This document shows, one piece after another, positions 1 through 6,590 of a stretch of DNA of 6,858 bases (within the stretch, counting starts at the first letter, position 1; each line of letters opens with the position of its first letter). Under the pieces are notes generated by a model, which ran no database searches, was not told where the DNA came from, and saw only the letters and a program-made list of their open reading frames with translations. The translations under genes and the position numbers were made by a program. This DNA is from an uncultured Pseudodesulfovibrio sp. Lineage in GTDB: Bacteria; Desulfobacterota; Desulfovibrionia; Desulfovibrionales; Desulfovibrionaceae. The stretch is from assembly GCA_947259235.1 (NCBI GenBank), contig CAMYLL010000141.1, positions 1 to 6,858 on the forward strand. The letters run 5' to 3'.

Positions 1-1923
1 ATGAGCCATCTCCCCATCCTCCTGGTGGACGACGAAGAGGGCATTCGCACCGTCCTGTCCATTTCATTGGAAGACGCCGGGTACTCGGTCGATACCGCAG
101 CCAACGCCGTTGATGCCCTGGAGCTGTTCAAGGCCAAAGGGCATCCCATCGTGGTAACCGACATCCGCATGCCCGGCATGAGCGGTGTCGAGCTGCTGCG
201 CGAGATCAAGCGCATCGAGCAGAAGACCGAGGTGATCATGATCTCCGGCCATGCCGATATCGATGTGGCCATCCAGAGTCTCAAGTACGACGCCTCCGAC
301 TTCATCACCAAGCCGATCAACACGGACGTCTTCTCCTTTGCCCTGCAACGGGCCGAGGAGCGCAGCACCATGCGCCGCGAGCTGGAGCGTCACACCAGTC
401 ATCTTGAGGAACTGGTCGAGCAGAAATCCGCCCAGCTCGTTGAGGTGGAACGCCGCGTGGCCGCCCGGCAGCTCTTTGAGGGGCTGACTGCGAGCCTCGA
501 CGCCTTTGCGACCAACCTGGACAATCTGAGCATGTTCAACCAGATGCCCATGTTTGTCTCCATTCACAACCGCAACGGCGAGGTGGTCGCCATCAACGAC
601 CACTACCGGCAGCGGCTGGGCGACCTGGTGGGCCACAAGAGCTGGTCCATGTACGACGGATTGCGCAAAGGCGAGCAGGACTGCCCCGTGATCCAAACCA
701 TCAGAAACAAAGCTGCGCGCCGGGCCGAGCACGTTGTTCGCTGCGTCAACGGCAACCTGCATTCCGTGGCCGTGGACACGGTTCCCATCACCGCCTGCGA
801 CGACGAGGTCGAGCTTGTCCTTGAGTTCATGGTCGACCTGCGTGAAGCGGAGCAGTTGCGCGAGGAGCTGCTCACCACCCAGCATAAGTACCAACAGCTT
901 TTCGACCAGTCGCCGTGCTACATCTCCGTCCAGAATGAAGGGTTTTCCATTCTCTCGTCCAATGCCCGTCACAAGGAGAGCTTCGGCGATCTCGAAGGCG
1001 GGCTTTGCTATGAGAAGATAATGCACCGCTCGTCGCCCTGCCGGGACTGTCCCCTGATCAAGACCTTCAAGGACGGCGGGACCCATCAGCTGGAAACCGT
1101 GGTCACCAACAAGAAGGGCGAGCAGATCAATGTCCTTATCTGGAGCGCGCCCGTCCGTGACACCACGGGAACCATCACCGAGGCCATCGAGATGGTCATC
1201 GACATCACCCAGATCAGGAAGCTTCAGGACCGCCTGACCTCCCTGGGGCTGCTCCTCGGTTCCACGGCCCACGGCATCAAGGGGCTGCTTACTGGTATCG
1301 ACGGCGCCATCTACAGGCTGGGAGCCGGGCTTGAGACCAAGAACTACACCCGCGTGGAAGACGGCTTCAAGGATTTGCAATTCCTGACGGATCGCATGAA
1401 GCAGACGGTGCTGGACATTCTGTACTACGCCAAGAAGCGCGAGCTGAACTGGAAGGTGGTGGACGTGGCCAGCTTTGCCCTGAACACCTACACTTCCGTG
1501 GCTGGCAAGGCCGAAGCCAAGAACGTCATCCTTGAGCTGGACCCGGCCAGGGAGCTTGGTTCATTCAAGGCGGACGTGTCCATTCTCGCCTCTGCGCTGG
1601 GCAATATCCTTGAAAACGCCATCGACGCCTGCGACGGCAACGAGCCGGACGCGCCGGGCAACGTGCTCTTCAAGATTTATGGTGATGCCGACCAGATCGC
1701 CTTCCAGATAACGGACAACGGCGCCGGTATGGATCACGAAACCCGGGACAAGCTGTTCACGCTCTTCTTTTCGTCCAAGGGGCTTGCCGGGACGGGCATC
1801 GGCCTGTTCGTGGCCAATGAGATTGTACAGCAGCACGGCGGCAACATCACCGTGGAGTCCGAGCAGGGGCACGGCGCCACCTTCATCGTCTGTATTCCCC
1901 GGGAACTCAGCGTTCAGACCTAG
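1..1923 (+). CDS. Hybrid receiver-PAS-PAS-histidine kinase, cytoplasmic
   Basis: Soluble two-component signalling protein of 640 residues with no signal peptide or membrane segment. The receiver domain (about 4-120) has acidic pair D10/D11, phospho-acceptor D54 (TDIRMPG), S82 and K104. A coiled coil follows (about 117-157). PAS1 lies at about 178-285 and PAS2 at about 295-408. PAS2 carries C336, C347 and C350 in the pattern CY-x9-C-x2-CP. The dimerisation helix has phospho-acceptor H424 in an AHGIKG box rather than the usual SHELRTP. The ATPase domain shows N535/N539 (N-box), DNGAG at 572-576 (G1) and GTGIGL at 597-602 (G2), so the kinase should be active. There is no output domain. The ATG is the first base of the window, so upstream signals and operon partners are unseen, but it opens directly onto the receiver's first strand, as expected. 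It converges on its paralogue at 2187-3323. The domain architecture is certain; the signal and target are unknown. Confidence 0.93.
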   Translation: MSHLPILLVDDEEGIRTVLSISLEDAGYSVDTAANAVDALELFKAKGHPIVVTDIRMPGMSGVELLREIKRIEQKTEVIMISGHADIDVAIQSLKYDASDFITKPINTDVFSFALQRAEERSTMRRELERHTSHLEELVEQKSAQLVEVERRVAARQLFEGLTASLDAFATNLDNLSMFNQMPMFVSIHNRNGEVVAINDHYRQRLGDLVGHKSWSMYDGLRKGEQDCPVIQTIRNKAARRAEHVVRCVNGNLHSVAVDTVPITACDDEVELVLEFMVDLREAEQLREELLTTQHKYQQLFDQSPCYISVQNEGFSILSSNARHKESFGDLEGGLCYEKIMHRSSPCRDCPLIKTFKDGGTHQLETVVTNKKGEQINVLIWSAPVRDTTGTITEAIEMVIDITQIRKLQDRLTSLGLLLGSTAHGIKGLLTGIDGAIYRLGAGLETKNYTRVEDGFKDLQFLTDRMKQTVLDILYYAKKRELNWKVVDVASFALNTYTSVAGKAEAKNVILELDPARELGSFKADVSILASALGNILENAIDACDGNEPDAPGNVLFKIYGDADQIAFQITDNGAGMDHETRDKLFTLFFSSKGLAGTGIGLFVANEIVQQHGGNITVESEQGHGATFIVCIPRELSVQT

Positions 1924-1934
1924 GTGCTCAAGGC

Positions 1935-1951
1935 GGGCGGTTGCTCCGCCC
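1935..1951 (+). terminator. Possible terminator hairpin after the receiver-PAS-PAS kinase
   Basis: GGGCGG (1935-1940) pairs perfectly with CCGCCC (1946-1951) around a 5-base loop, starting 12 bases after the TAG stop at 1921-1923. The position suits a terminator for the plus-strand gene. The sequence that follows is GC-rich with no T-run, so an intrinsic terminator of standard type is not supported. Confidence 0.3.
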
Positions 1952-2033
1952 CGGCGTGAGGGGCAAGGCCGCATGCAAGTCTTCCCGCTCGGAAACTCTT
2001 CCTCACTATCCTCCGCGTAACAGCGAAGCGTGC

Positions 2034-2059
2034 TTTCACCTGCCATCTGTCATGTGAAA
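2034..2059. repeat. Imperfect 26-base palindrome in convergent gap
   Basis: The outer arms TTTCAC (2034-2039) and GTGAAA (2054-2059) are perfectly complementary. The inner TG/CA (2041-2042 with 2051-2052) and CA/TG (2044-2045 with 2048-2049) keep the same centre, giving 10 of 13 symmetric positions. It could be a protein-binding dyad or an RNA hairpin with C/T mismatches. It is not the Rex-type site, whose arms run in the opposite order. Confidence 0.5.
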
Positions 2060-2142
2060 CAGGGGCAGGGGGCGCACAGGCGTCCGAGAGCACGGCGCAA
2101 GCAGAGGGCGTGCCCGAAGCACGGTCTTACTGCGCGGAGGGA

Positions 2143-2166
2143 TGCCCGCTGCGAAGCAGCGCGGCA
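2143..2166 (-). terminator. Strong hairpin downstream of the receiver-kinase gene
   Basis: CGCTGC (2147-2152) pairs perfectly with GCAGCG (2156-2161) around a 3-base loop. The stem extends by TGCC (2143-2146) with GGCA (2163-2166) across one bulged C at 2162, giving 10 base pairs. It lies about 20 bases beyond the stop codon (2187-2189) of the minus-strand operon, where a transcription end is expected. No U-tract follows on the minus strand, so it may act as a Rho-independent end of U-poor type, as an RNA 3' stabiliser, or not at all. Confidence 0.4.
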
Positions 2167-2186
2167 AGGTGCTTGTCCGCTCCCTG

Positions 2187-3323
2187 CTAGGTGTCTACGT
2201 GGGCCGTGGGGATGGTGATGGTAAAGGTGGCGCCCTGGCCGACTCCGGAGTTGGCCATGATGCCGCCGCCCATTTCCTTGACCAGCTTCTTGGTGGCCAT
2301 GAGTCCGATTCCCGTCCCCCGGCTTCCCTTGGTGGTGAAGAAGGAGTTGAAAATCCTGGTCAATATCTCCGGGGCGATGCCGTGGCCCGTGTCTTCCACC
2401 TCATAGCGAACGGCCATGCCGCCGCCGTCCAGGGTGCGGATGATGACCTTTTTCTCGCCTTCCAGGCGGTCCTGGCAGGCGTCGATGGCGTTGGAGACGA
2501 GGTTGGTCAGGCACTGGTGGATAGCGTTGGTGTCTATGCGCATGGCGGGCAGGTGGTCGCACAGTTCCAGCTGGAGCTCGACCTCGCTGTTTTCCGCCTG
2601 GGAGGCCATGAGGTCGTGGACCTGACGGGCCGGGGCGTTGGGGTCCGCGTCTATGGGGTTGATGGTCACGGGCTTGGCATAGTCGAGCAGTTCCATGGAG
2701 AGGTTCTTGATGCGTTCCACGTCGCGGCGGACCATCTCCCACCCCTGGCGCAGGTATTCCTTGTTCTCCAGCTCCAGTCCCTTTTCAAGGACGAACATGC
2801 CGCCCTCAAGTCCTCCCGCCACATTCTTGATGGCGTGGGACATGGAGGCCACGGTCTGGCCGACGGCGGCCATGCGCTCGGCCTCGACCAGCTCCTTGCT
2901 CTTTTCGAGCACGAGATGTTCGAGGTTCTCAGTATATTCACGCAGTTGATCGCGGATGGAAATCTTTTCGGTAGCCCGCTTGAGGGATATCTCAAGGGCG
3001 TTCTCGTGCAGCGGTTTGGTGATGAAGTCGCCCGCGCCCAGGCGCAGGCTTTCGATGGCCACGTCCATGTCGCCGTGGCCGGTAATCATGATGACCTCGC
3101 TGTCGGGCCAGTCCTTCTTGATCCGCTGCAACAGCTCCAGGCCGTCCATGCCGGGCTTTTTGATGTCGGTCACGATCAAGGAAATCTCTTGCTCGGCCAG
3201 GATATCAAGGGCCTCGACGCCGTTTTCGGCGGTGAGCACCTCGTAGCCTGCATCGGCAACGGCCAGGCTGAGGACCGTGCGGATTCCTTCTTCGTCATCT
3301 ACCAGTAATACTGTATCCTGCAT
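2187..3323 (-). CDS. Receiver-histidine kinase hybrid, partner of diheme sensor kinase
   Basis: Soluble 378-residue protein with a receiver followed directly by a kinase core. The receiver (about 4-118) shows D9/D10, phospho-acceptor D53, T81 and K103. Its active-site loop reads DIKKPGMDG, with lysine where methionine usually precedes the proline. A coiled coil (about 118-150) leads to phospho-acceptor H163 in a SHAIKN box. The ATPase domain shows N274/N278, DTGHG at 311-315, the F-box FNSFF at 325-329 and GTGIGL at 336-341. It has no PAS, membrane or DNA-binding domain. Its ATG at 3321-3323 lies one base beyond the stop of the upstream membrane kinase and has no good ribosome binding site, which points to translational coupling and a shared mRNA. 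The likely role is to receive phosphate from, or be allosterically tuned by, the upstream sensor and to pass the signal on through its own kinase core. The final target is not in the window. It closely resembles the kinase at 1-1923 without that gene's PAS domains. Confidence 0.93.
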   Translation of the reverse strand: MQDTVLLVDDEEGIRTVLSLAVADAGYEVLTAENGVEALDILAEQEISLIVTDIKKPGMDGLELLQRIKKDWPDSEVIMITGHGDMDVAIESLRLGAGDFITKPLHENALEISLKRATEKISIRDQLREYTENLEHLVLEKSKELVEAERMAAVGQTVASMSHAIKNVAGGLEGGMFVLEKGLELENKEYLRQGWEMVRRDVERIKNLSMELLDYAKPVTINPIDADPNAPARQVHDLMASQAENSEVELQLELCDHLPAMRIDTNAIHQCLTNLVSNAIDACQDRLEGEKKVIIRTLDGGGMAVRYEVEDTGHGIAPEILTRIFNSFFTTKGSRGTGIGLMATKKLVKEMGGGIMANSGVGQGATFTITIPTAHVDT

Positions 3324-3324
3324 C

Positions 3325-5595
3325 TCAACTGTCCGCGACTGGGAGTGTTATGGTGAACCTCGCTCCGGCCTCACCGTTGTCCGCATGAATGATACCGCCG
3401 ATGTTCTTGATCAATCCGTAGCTGATGGAGAGGCCGAGCCCGGTCCCCTTGCCAACTTTCTTGGTGGTGAAGAACGGCTCGAAAATCTTGTGCATTATCG
3501 CCTCCGGGATGCCTCCCCCGGTGTCCTCCACCTGGATGAGGACGTGTGAATCCTGAAGCATCGTCCGTACGGTTATCAGTTGCCTATCAGAATTGGCGGC
3601 GTCTGTCTTCTCCTCAAGTATGTCCCTGGCGTTGACGAGGAGATTGATGACTACCTGCTCAAGCTGGTCCGGTGTGGCCATGACCGGGGGCAGGTTCTCG
3701 GCCAGCTCCCATTGCACGTTGATGCCGTGCGACTCGAACTGCTTGTTGAGCAGGGTATAGGCCCGGGAGACACAGTCGTTGACGTTCACCAGTTCCATGC
3801 TCTGGTCCACCTTGCGGCCGAAGTCGCGCATGTGGTTGATGATCTTCGTGGCCCTGTCCACGTAGCTGTCCACCTCGCGCGCCAGGGTGGCGATGGTTGC
3901 CTCGGGGATGGTTTCCTTTGCATTCACCTTCTTGATGAAGAAGTTGCTGGCGGACTTGATGACGGTCAGCGGCTGGTTCAGCTCATGGGCCACTCCGGTG
4001 GCCATCTCGCCCAGGGTCGCCTTCTTTCCGGCGTGGAAGAGCAGTTGCTCCTCCTCCAGGCGTTCGGTGATGTCCGTGGTGCTTACGAGCAGGTATTCCG
4101 TATCCGAGTGTGAAGAAACCGCCTGCATGACATCCACGAAGAACGACTCGCCGTTCTTGCGGATGTTCTTGACCTGGTTGATGGCGGTGAACGCCTGCAT
4201 CTGTGCCTTGATGCGCTCCACTTCGTCCGGGTGGATGACGGCGAAAAAGGACCTGCCGATGAGCTCTTCGGGGGTGTAGCCATAGACCCACGAGGCGGTC
4301 GTGTTGCAGTCGAGGATGGTCAGCGTGGTGTTGTCCACCACGAAGATGGAGTTGGGCACGTTGTTGAAGATGGTGTGATACTTCTTCTCGGATTCCTTGA
4401 GTTTTTCTTCAAGCTTCTTGCGCTCGGTGATGTCCAGGCACATTTCCATGGCCTTGGTCACTCTGCCGTCCTGGTCGACGATGGGGGCGGTGTGGACGAT
4501 CCAGTGGGAGTATGTTCCGTCCGGGTTTCGCCGGTTTTCTTCGCTGCAGTGGGCCAGACCGGTCTGGAAGGTCTTTTCCACCGGACATTCTTCGCACCGC
4601 TCGTTGATGCCCTTGTACGCCTGATAGCAGTAGGCCCCCGGGAACGGGCTGAAGCGGTCGCGCGTTTCCTTGTTGTATTCTAACAGCTTGTAGTCCCGGT
4701 CCTGAACCGTGACCACGCAGGGCACGTTGTCGAAGAGCAGTTCGTATTCGAGCATTTTTTCATTGAGGGCTTTCTGTTTGGCGTGCAGGGCCTGGACCAT
4801 GGCCTCGTGGGAGCGCGCCAGCTCGCCCAGTTCGTCTGGCCGGGCGGCAATGGGGATGTTGGCCTTGGTGGCCCGTCCCTCGGCGATGTCGCGGGAGCTT
4901 TTGATGAGCAGGGAGAGGGGGCGGGTGATGATCTGGCGCAAGCCCACGAAGATGCCACCGGAAGTGATGATGAAAAATATGGTCCCGAGGACGATCAGGT
5001 TCATTCGATAATCCGAGACCAGGGTATCGGTCTCGTCAAAGGCGAAGACGAGGTCCATGGTCCCGAGGATCGCCTTGTCCGCCGGGTGAAAGTGGCAGGG
5101 ACCGCCGGAACACTCGGCCGAGTTCTCGATGGGCGTCTGGACGCTGAAGTAGTGCCCCTTGTCGTCCGAGTAGAATTCGCGCACGCGCTCCTGCCTGGTG
5201 AGGGACGTCTTGGGCGTTTGCGAGGCGTGGCAGGCCTGGCATATCTGCCTGTTTTGCCCGACCGATGTGTCTTTTTCCTCTGGATTATTGGAGAATTTAA
5301 TTTCACCTTGTTTGTTATAGACCCGGATGGAGGTGACGGGGTTTATTTCCGTGACCTTCTGGATGATCTGGTCGATTTCATCGCGGGAGTTGCGGAGCAT
5401 GGCGTTGTGCAGGCCGAGCTTGATGGTGTTGCTCATCATGTCAGCTGTGATGACGTGCTCGGCCACGGTGTGGGTGTTGACGAAGGTGATGCTCAGATAG
5501 ATGAGGATGAGGGTCGCCACAAGCATGATCCCGCCGGTGGCGACGATGATCTGTGCTATCAGGTTCTCCCTGATTTTCATGATGAGCCTGAGCAT
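3325..5595 (-). CDS. Membrane sensor histidine kinase with periplasmic diheme c domain
   Basis: A 756-residue kinase. Membrane segment 1 (about 12-38) and segment 2 (about 198-219) flank a periplasmic domain of about 160 residues. That domain contains two haem c attachment motifs: C119-x2-C122-H123 and C162-x4-C167-H168, the second of the longer spacing known in cytochrome c3-type proteins. H148 and H170 are candidate distal ligands. A HAMP linker (about 220-272) follows. PAS1 (about 283-390) has C323, C334 and C337 in the pattern CY-x9-C-x2-CP, and PAS2 spans about 402-512. The HisKA box has phospho-acceptor H537 (AHELNQPL). The ATPase domain has N651/N655, DTGGG at 691-695 and GTGLGL at 717-722. 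There is no receiver of its own, and the coupled downstream gene supplies one. The start at 5595 has a GAGG 10 bases upstream; an alternative ATG at 5578-5580 has a weaker site. It likely senses redox state or a small ligand in the periplasm; the actual signal is unknown. Confidence 0.93.
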   Translation of the reverse strand: MLRLIMKIRENLIAQIIVATGGIMLVATLILIYLSITFVNTHTVAEHVITADMMSNTIKLGLHNAMLRNSRDEIDQIIQKVTEINPVTSIRVYNKQGEIKFSNNPEEKDTSVGQNRQICQACHASQTPKTSLTRQERVREFYSDDKGHYFSVQTPIENSAECSGGPCHFHPADKAILGTMDLVFAFDETDTLVSDYRMNLIVLGTIFFIITSGGIFVGLRQIITRPLSLLIKSSRDIAEGRATKANIPIAARPDELGELARSHEAMVQALHAKQKALNEKMLEYELLFDNVPCVVTVQDRDYKLLEYNKETRDRFSPFPGAYCYQAYKGINERCEECPVEKTFQTGLAHCSEENRRNPDGTYSHWIVHTAPIVDQDGRVTKAMEMCLDITERKKLEEKLKESEKKYHTIFNNVPNSIFVVDNTTLTILDCNTTASWVYGYTPEELIGRSFFAVIHPDEVERIKAQMQAFTAINQVKNIRKNGESFFVDVMQAVSSHSDTEYLLVSTTDITERLEEEQLLFHAGKKATLGEMATGVAHELNQPLTVIKSASNFFIKKVNAKETIPEATIATLAREVDSYVDRATKIINHMRDFGRKVDQSMELVNVNDCVSRAYTLLNKQFESHGINVQWELAENLPPVMATPDQLEQVVINLLVNARDILEEKTDAANSDRQLITVRTMLQDSHVLIQVEDTGGGIPEAIMHKIFEPFFTTKKVGKGTGLGLSISYGLIKNIGGIIHADNGEAGARFTITLPVADS

Positions 5596-5605
5596 TCCGG
5601 TGTGA

Positions 5606-5609
5606 CCTC
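5606..5609 (-). promoter_or_regulatory. Ribosome binding site supporting the 5595 start
   Basis: GAGG on the minus strand lies 10 bases before the ATG at 5593-5595. It is somewhat distant, but better than anything before the in-frame ATG at 5578-5580, so the longer start is preferred. Confidence 0.4.
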
Positions 5610-5622
5610 GTTATGTGTCGTT

Positions 5623-5664
5623 CCGGCTGTACTATGCCGGATTATACGAAGAAAAATGAGTCAA
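5623..5664 (-). promoter_or_regulatory. Candidate promoter of the two-kinase operon
   Basis: A perfect TATAAT box lies at 5641-5646 on the minus strand, about 45 bases upstream of the start codon. The nearest TTGAC-type hexamer (TTGACT, 5659-5664) is only 12 bases away, too close for a standard sigma-70 promoter, and a perfect TTGACA at 5677-5682 is 30 bases away, too far. The -10 box is therefore convincing, but the -35 is unclear, which suits an activator-dependent promoter. Immediately downstream, CCGGC (5623-5627) and GCCGG (5636-5640) form a small dyad around the expected transcription start, a plausible repressor site or 5' hairpin. Confidence 0.4.
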
Positions 5665-5686
5665 AAACAGGAGTTATGTCAAGGGA

Positions 5687-5721
5687 AATCCATTGCATAC
5701 TCTAATGGTCTGGAATGGATT
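5687..5721. repeat. 35-base imperfect palindrome upstream of the kinase operon
   Basis: The arms AATCCATT (5687-5694) and AATGGATT (5714-5721) are perfectly complementary. Symmetry continues inward with CA/TG (5696-5697 with 5711-5712) and AC/GT (5699-5700 with 5708-5709), leaving a 7-base centre; 12 of 14 arm positions pair. TGTCAA (5677-5682) and TTGACA (5720-5725) add a second, off-centre inverted pair. It lies about 40 bases upstream of the TATAAT box, where an activator would bind. It could instead be the RNA end of the phosphatidyltransferase gene, which stops at 5758, but no clean T-run follows. Confidence 0.45.
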
Positions 5722-5757
5722 GACAATGATGGCCAGCGGGCGGACGTGCAGGGCTGA

Positions 5758-6408
5758 TCAGGATGGTGTGTTCTTTCCCTTTGACGGGGGGGCTGTCTTG
5801 TGCGCTTCGGCGTGGAGCCGTTCGTGATGGGCATATATCCTGCGCAGGGTTTCGTAGGTCTCCACCGAATAATAGACGGCAAAGATGCCGCAAAAGTAGG
5901 TGACGAGGTCGCGCTCAAGGTACAGTGATGCGAGATAGAGAAGGAAAAAAGCGTACTTGGAGCGGATGAATCGACGCAGCTCCACCCCGAGTTCGTTTGC
6001 GTATATGACCAGGCCGATGAAGGCGACATAGGACGCGGCAAAGAGGACCATGGCCGGTCCCCATGCATGGATATGATAAATGGCCGCGGCCGGGAGGAAG
6101 ACGACCCCGAGCTGGTCGGCCACGATGTCAACCAGCAGCCCGCCCGGGTGTGGGGTGCTCAGCTTGCGGGCCAGGGGGCCGTCGAGACCGTCGCAGAGCA
6201 CGTATAATGCCATGAAGAGCGTGGCCAGTCCGGCCTGGGAGGGCGGCATGAGCCCGGCCAGGATCAGAAAGGCGACCCCGGCGGCGGATATCTGGTTGGG
6301 CGTAACGTCGTGCCCCGCCAGTAGATTGGTGAGAGGCGCGAACATACGGTCCCGGATGCTGGCGAAGGTCCGCTGCCTCGCCCGCTCGTCGTCGTTGAAA
6401 TAATCCAT
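5758..6408 (-). CDS. CDP-alcohol phosphatidyltransferase family membrane enzyme
   Basis: Integral membrane enzyme of the family that joins a phosphatidyl or similar group from a CDP-activated lipid to an alcohol, with release of CMP. The full family signature D-x2-D-G-x2-A-R-x8-G-x3-D-x3-D is present (CDGLDGPLAR, then G, D and D at the right spacing), at about residues 73-98 counted from the start chosen here. Several hydrophobic segments surround it, and the C-terminus is a charged, His-rich tail. The preceding TPNQIS stretch is also typical of the family. I chose the ATG at 6406-6408. An in-frame ATG at 6481-6483 would add 25 residues, but these use codons rare in the neighbours (ATA, AGG, TCA, GGA, TGT) and look non-coding; neither start has a good ribosome binding site. 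The alcohol substrate cannot be told from sequence: phosphatidylglycerophosphate, phosphatidylinositol or other products all use this signature. It is codirectional with the kinase operon but separated from it by 162 bases, so probably a separate unit. Confidence 0.85.
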   Translation of the reverse strand: MDYFNDDERARQRTFASIRDRMFAPLTNLLAGHDVTPNQISAAGVAFLILAGLMPPSQAGLATLFMALYVLCDGLDGPLARKLSTPHPGGLLVDIVADQLGVVFLPAAAIYHIHAWGPAMVLFAASYVAFIGLVIYANELGVELRRFIRSKYAFFLLYLASLYLERDLVTYFCGIFAVYYSVETYETLRRIYAHHERLHAEAHKTAPPSKGKNTPS

Positions 6409-6533
6409 GGCGTCACATTGTTTCGATATGGGGGGAGAAAACCGTTCAGCCTGTTTCGGTCCCCTTGAGATGGAGCAGGCCATGCCTTCTGCACGGATGA
6501 GGTCTTCCCCCCGAGTGAGCGATTATTATTGAA

Positions 6534-6562
6534 AATGTTCATTAAGACTACGATTTTGTCAA
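6534..6562 (-). promoter_or_regulatory. Weak candidate promoter for the phosphatidyltransferase gene
   Basis: A perfect TTGACA lies at 6557-6562 on the minus strand. After a 17-base spacer there is AACATT (6534-6539), which matches the -10 consensus at only three positions. Transcription would start near 6527, upstream of both possible start codons. The -35 is good and the -10 is poor. Confidence 0.25.
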
Positions 6563-6590
6563 GGAGGAAGAGGCATTCGACAGGGGGGAC

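Larger units (their letters stand above)
1924..2186. other. Convergent intergenic region, no gene recognised
   Basis: These 263 bases separate two convergent kinase genes. I see no credible protein gene here: the open frames crossing it are antisense extensions or lack a plausible start and domain. It holds a short GC hairpin just after the first gene, a near-symmetric 26-base dyad at 2034-2059 and a strong hairpin at 2143-2166, listed separately. None of these is followed by a clear T-run, so termination may be Rho-dependent or use U-poor hairpins. The length is generous for a simple convergent junction, so a small RNA is possible but unsupported. Confidence 0.6.

Noticed and set aside
64..1380. 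Long open frame on the minus strand (438 codons) opposite the first kinase
   Set aside because: It is fully antisense to a gene with clear receiver, PAS and kinase motifs. Its composition (rich in Val, Leu, Gly, His, Asp) is typical of the mirror frame of a GC3-rich gene, and no domain is recognisable.
2034..2059. Rex (NADH-responsive repressor) operator at the convergent-gap dyad
   Set aside because: Rex sites have TTGTGA on the left and TCACAA on the right. Here the arms are in the opposite order, and no promoter is adjacent.
2142..3308. Long open frame on the plus strand (388 codons) opposite the receiver-kinase
   Set aside because: It is the mirror frame of the receiver-kinase gene, whose D53, H163 and ATPase motifs are all intact. 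The frame has no recognisable domain and its start falls inside the hairpin region.
4783..5757. Plus-strand open frame of 324 codons opposite the diheme sensor
   Set aside because: It is antisense to the membrane and haem-binding part of the sensor kinase, with Asp/Gly/Val/His-rich mirror composition and no signal peptide or domain.
6409..6483. N-terminal extension of the phosphatidyltransferase from the ATG at 6481-6483
   Set aside because: It is in frame and possible, but the 25 codons use many codons rare in neighbouring genes and have no family-like sequence. Kept as an alternative start only.
6561..6567. Perfect AAGGAGG ribosome-binding-like sequence on the plus strand
   Set aside because: No ATG, GTG or TTG start with a usable reading frame follows at 4-12 bases, so I do not call a small gene here.
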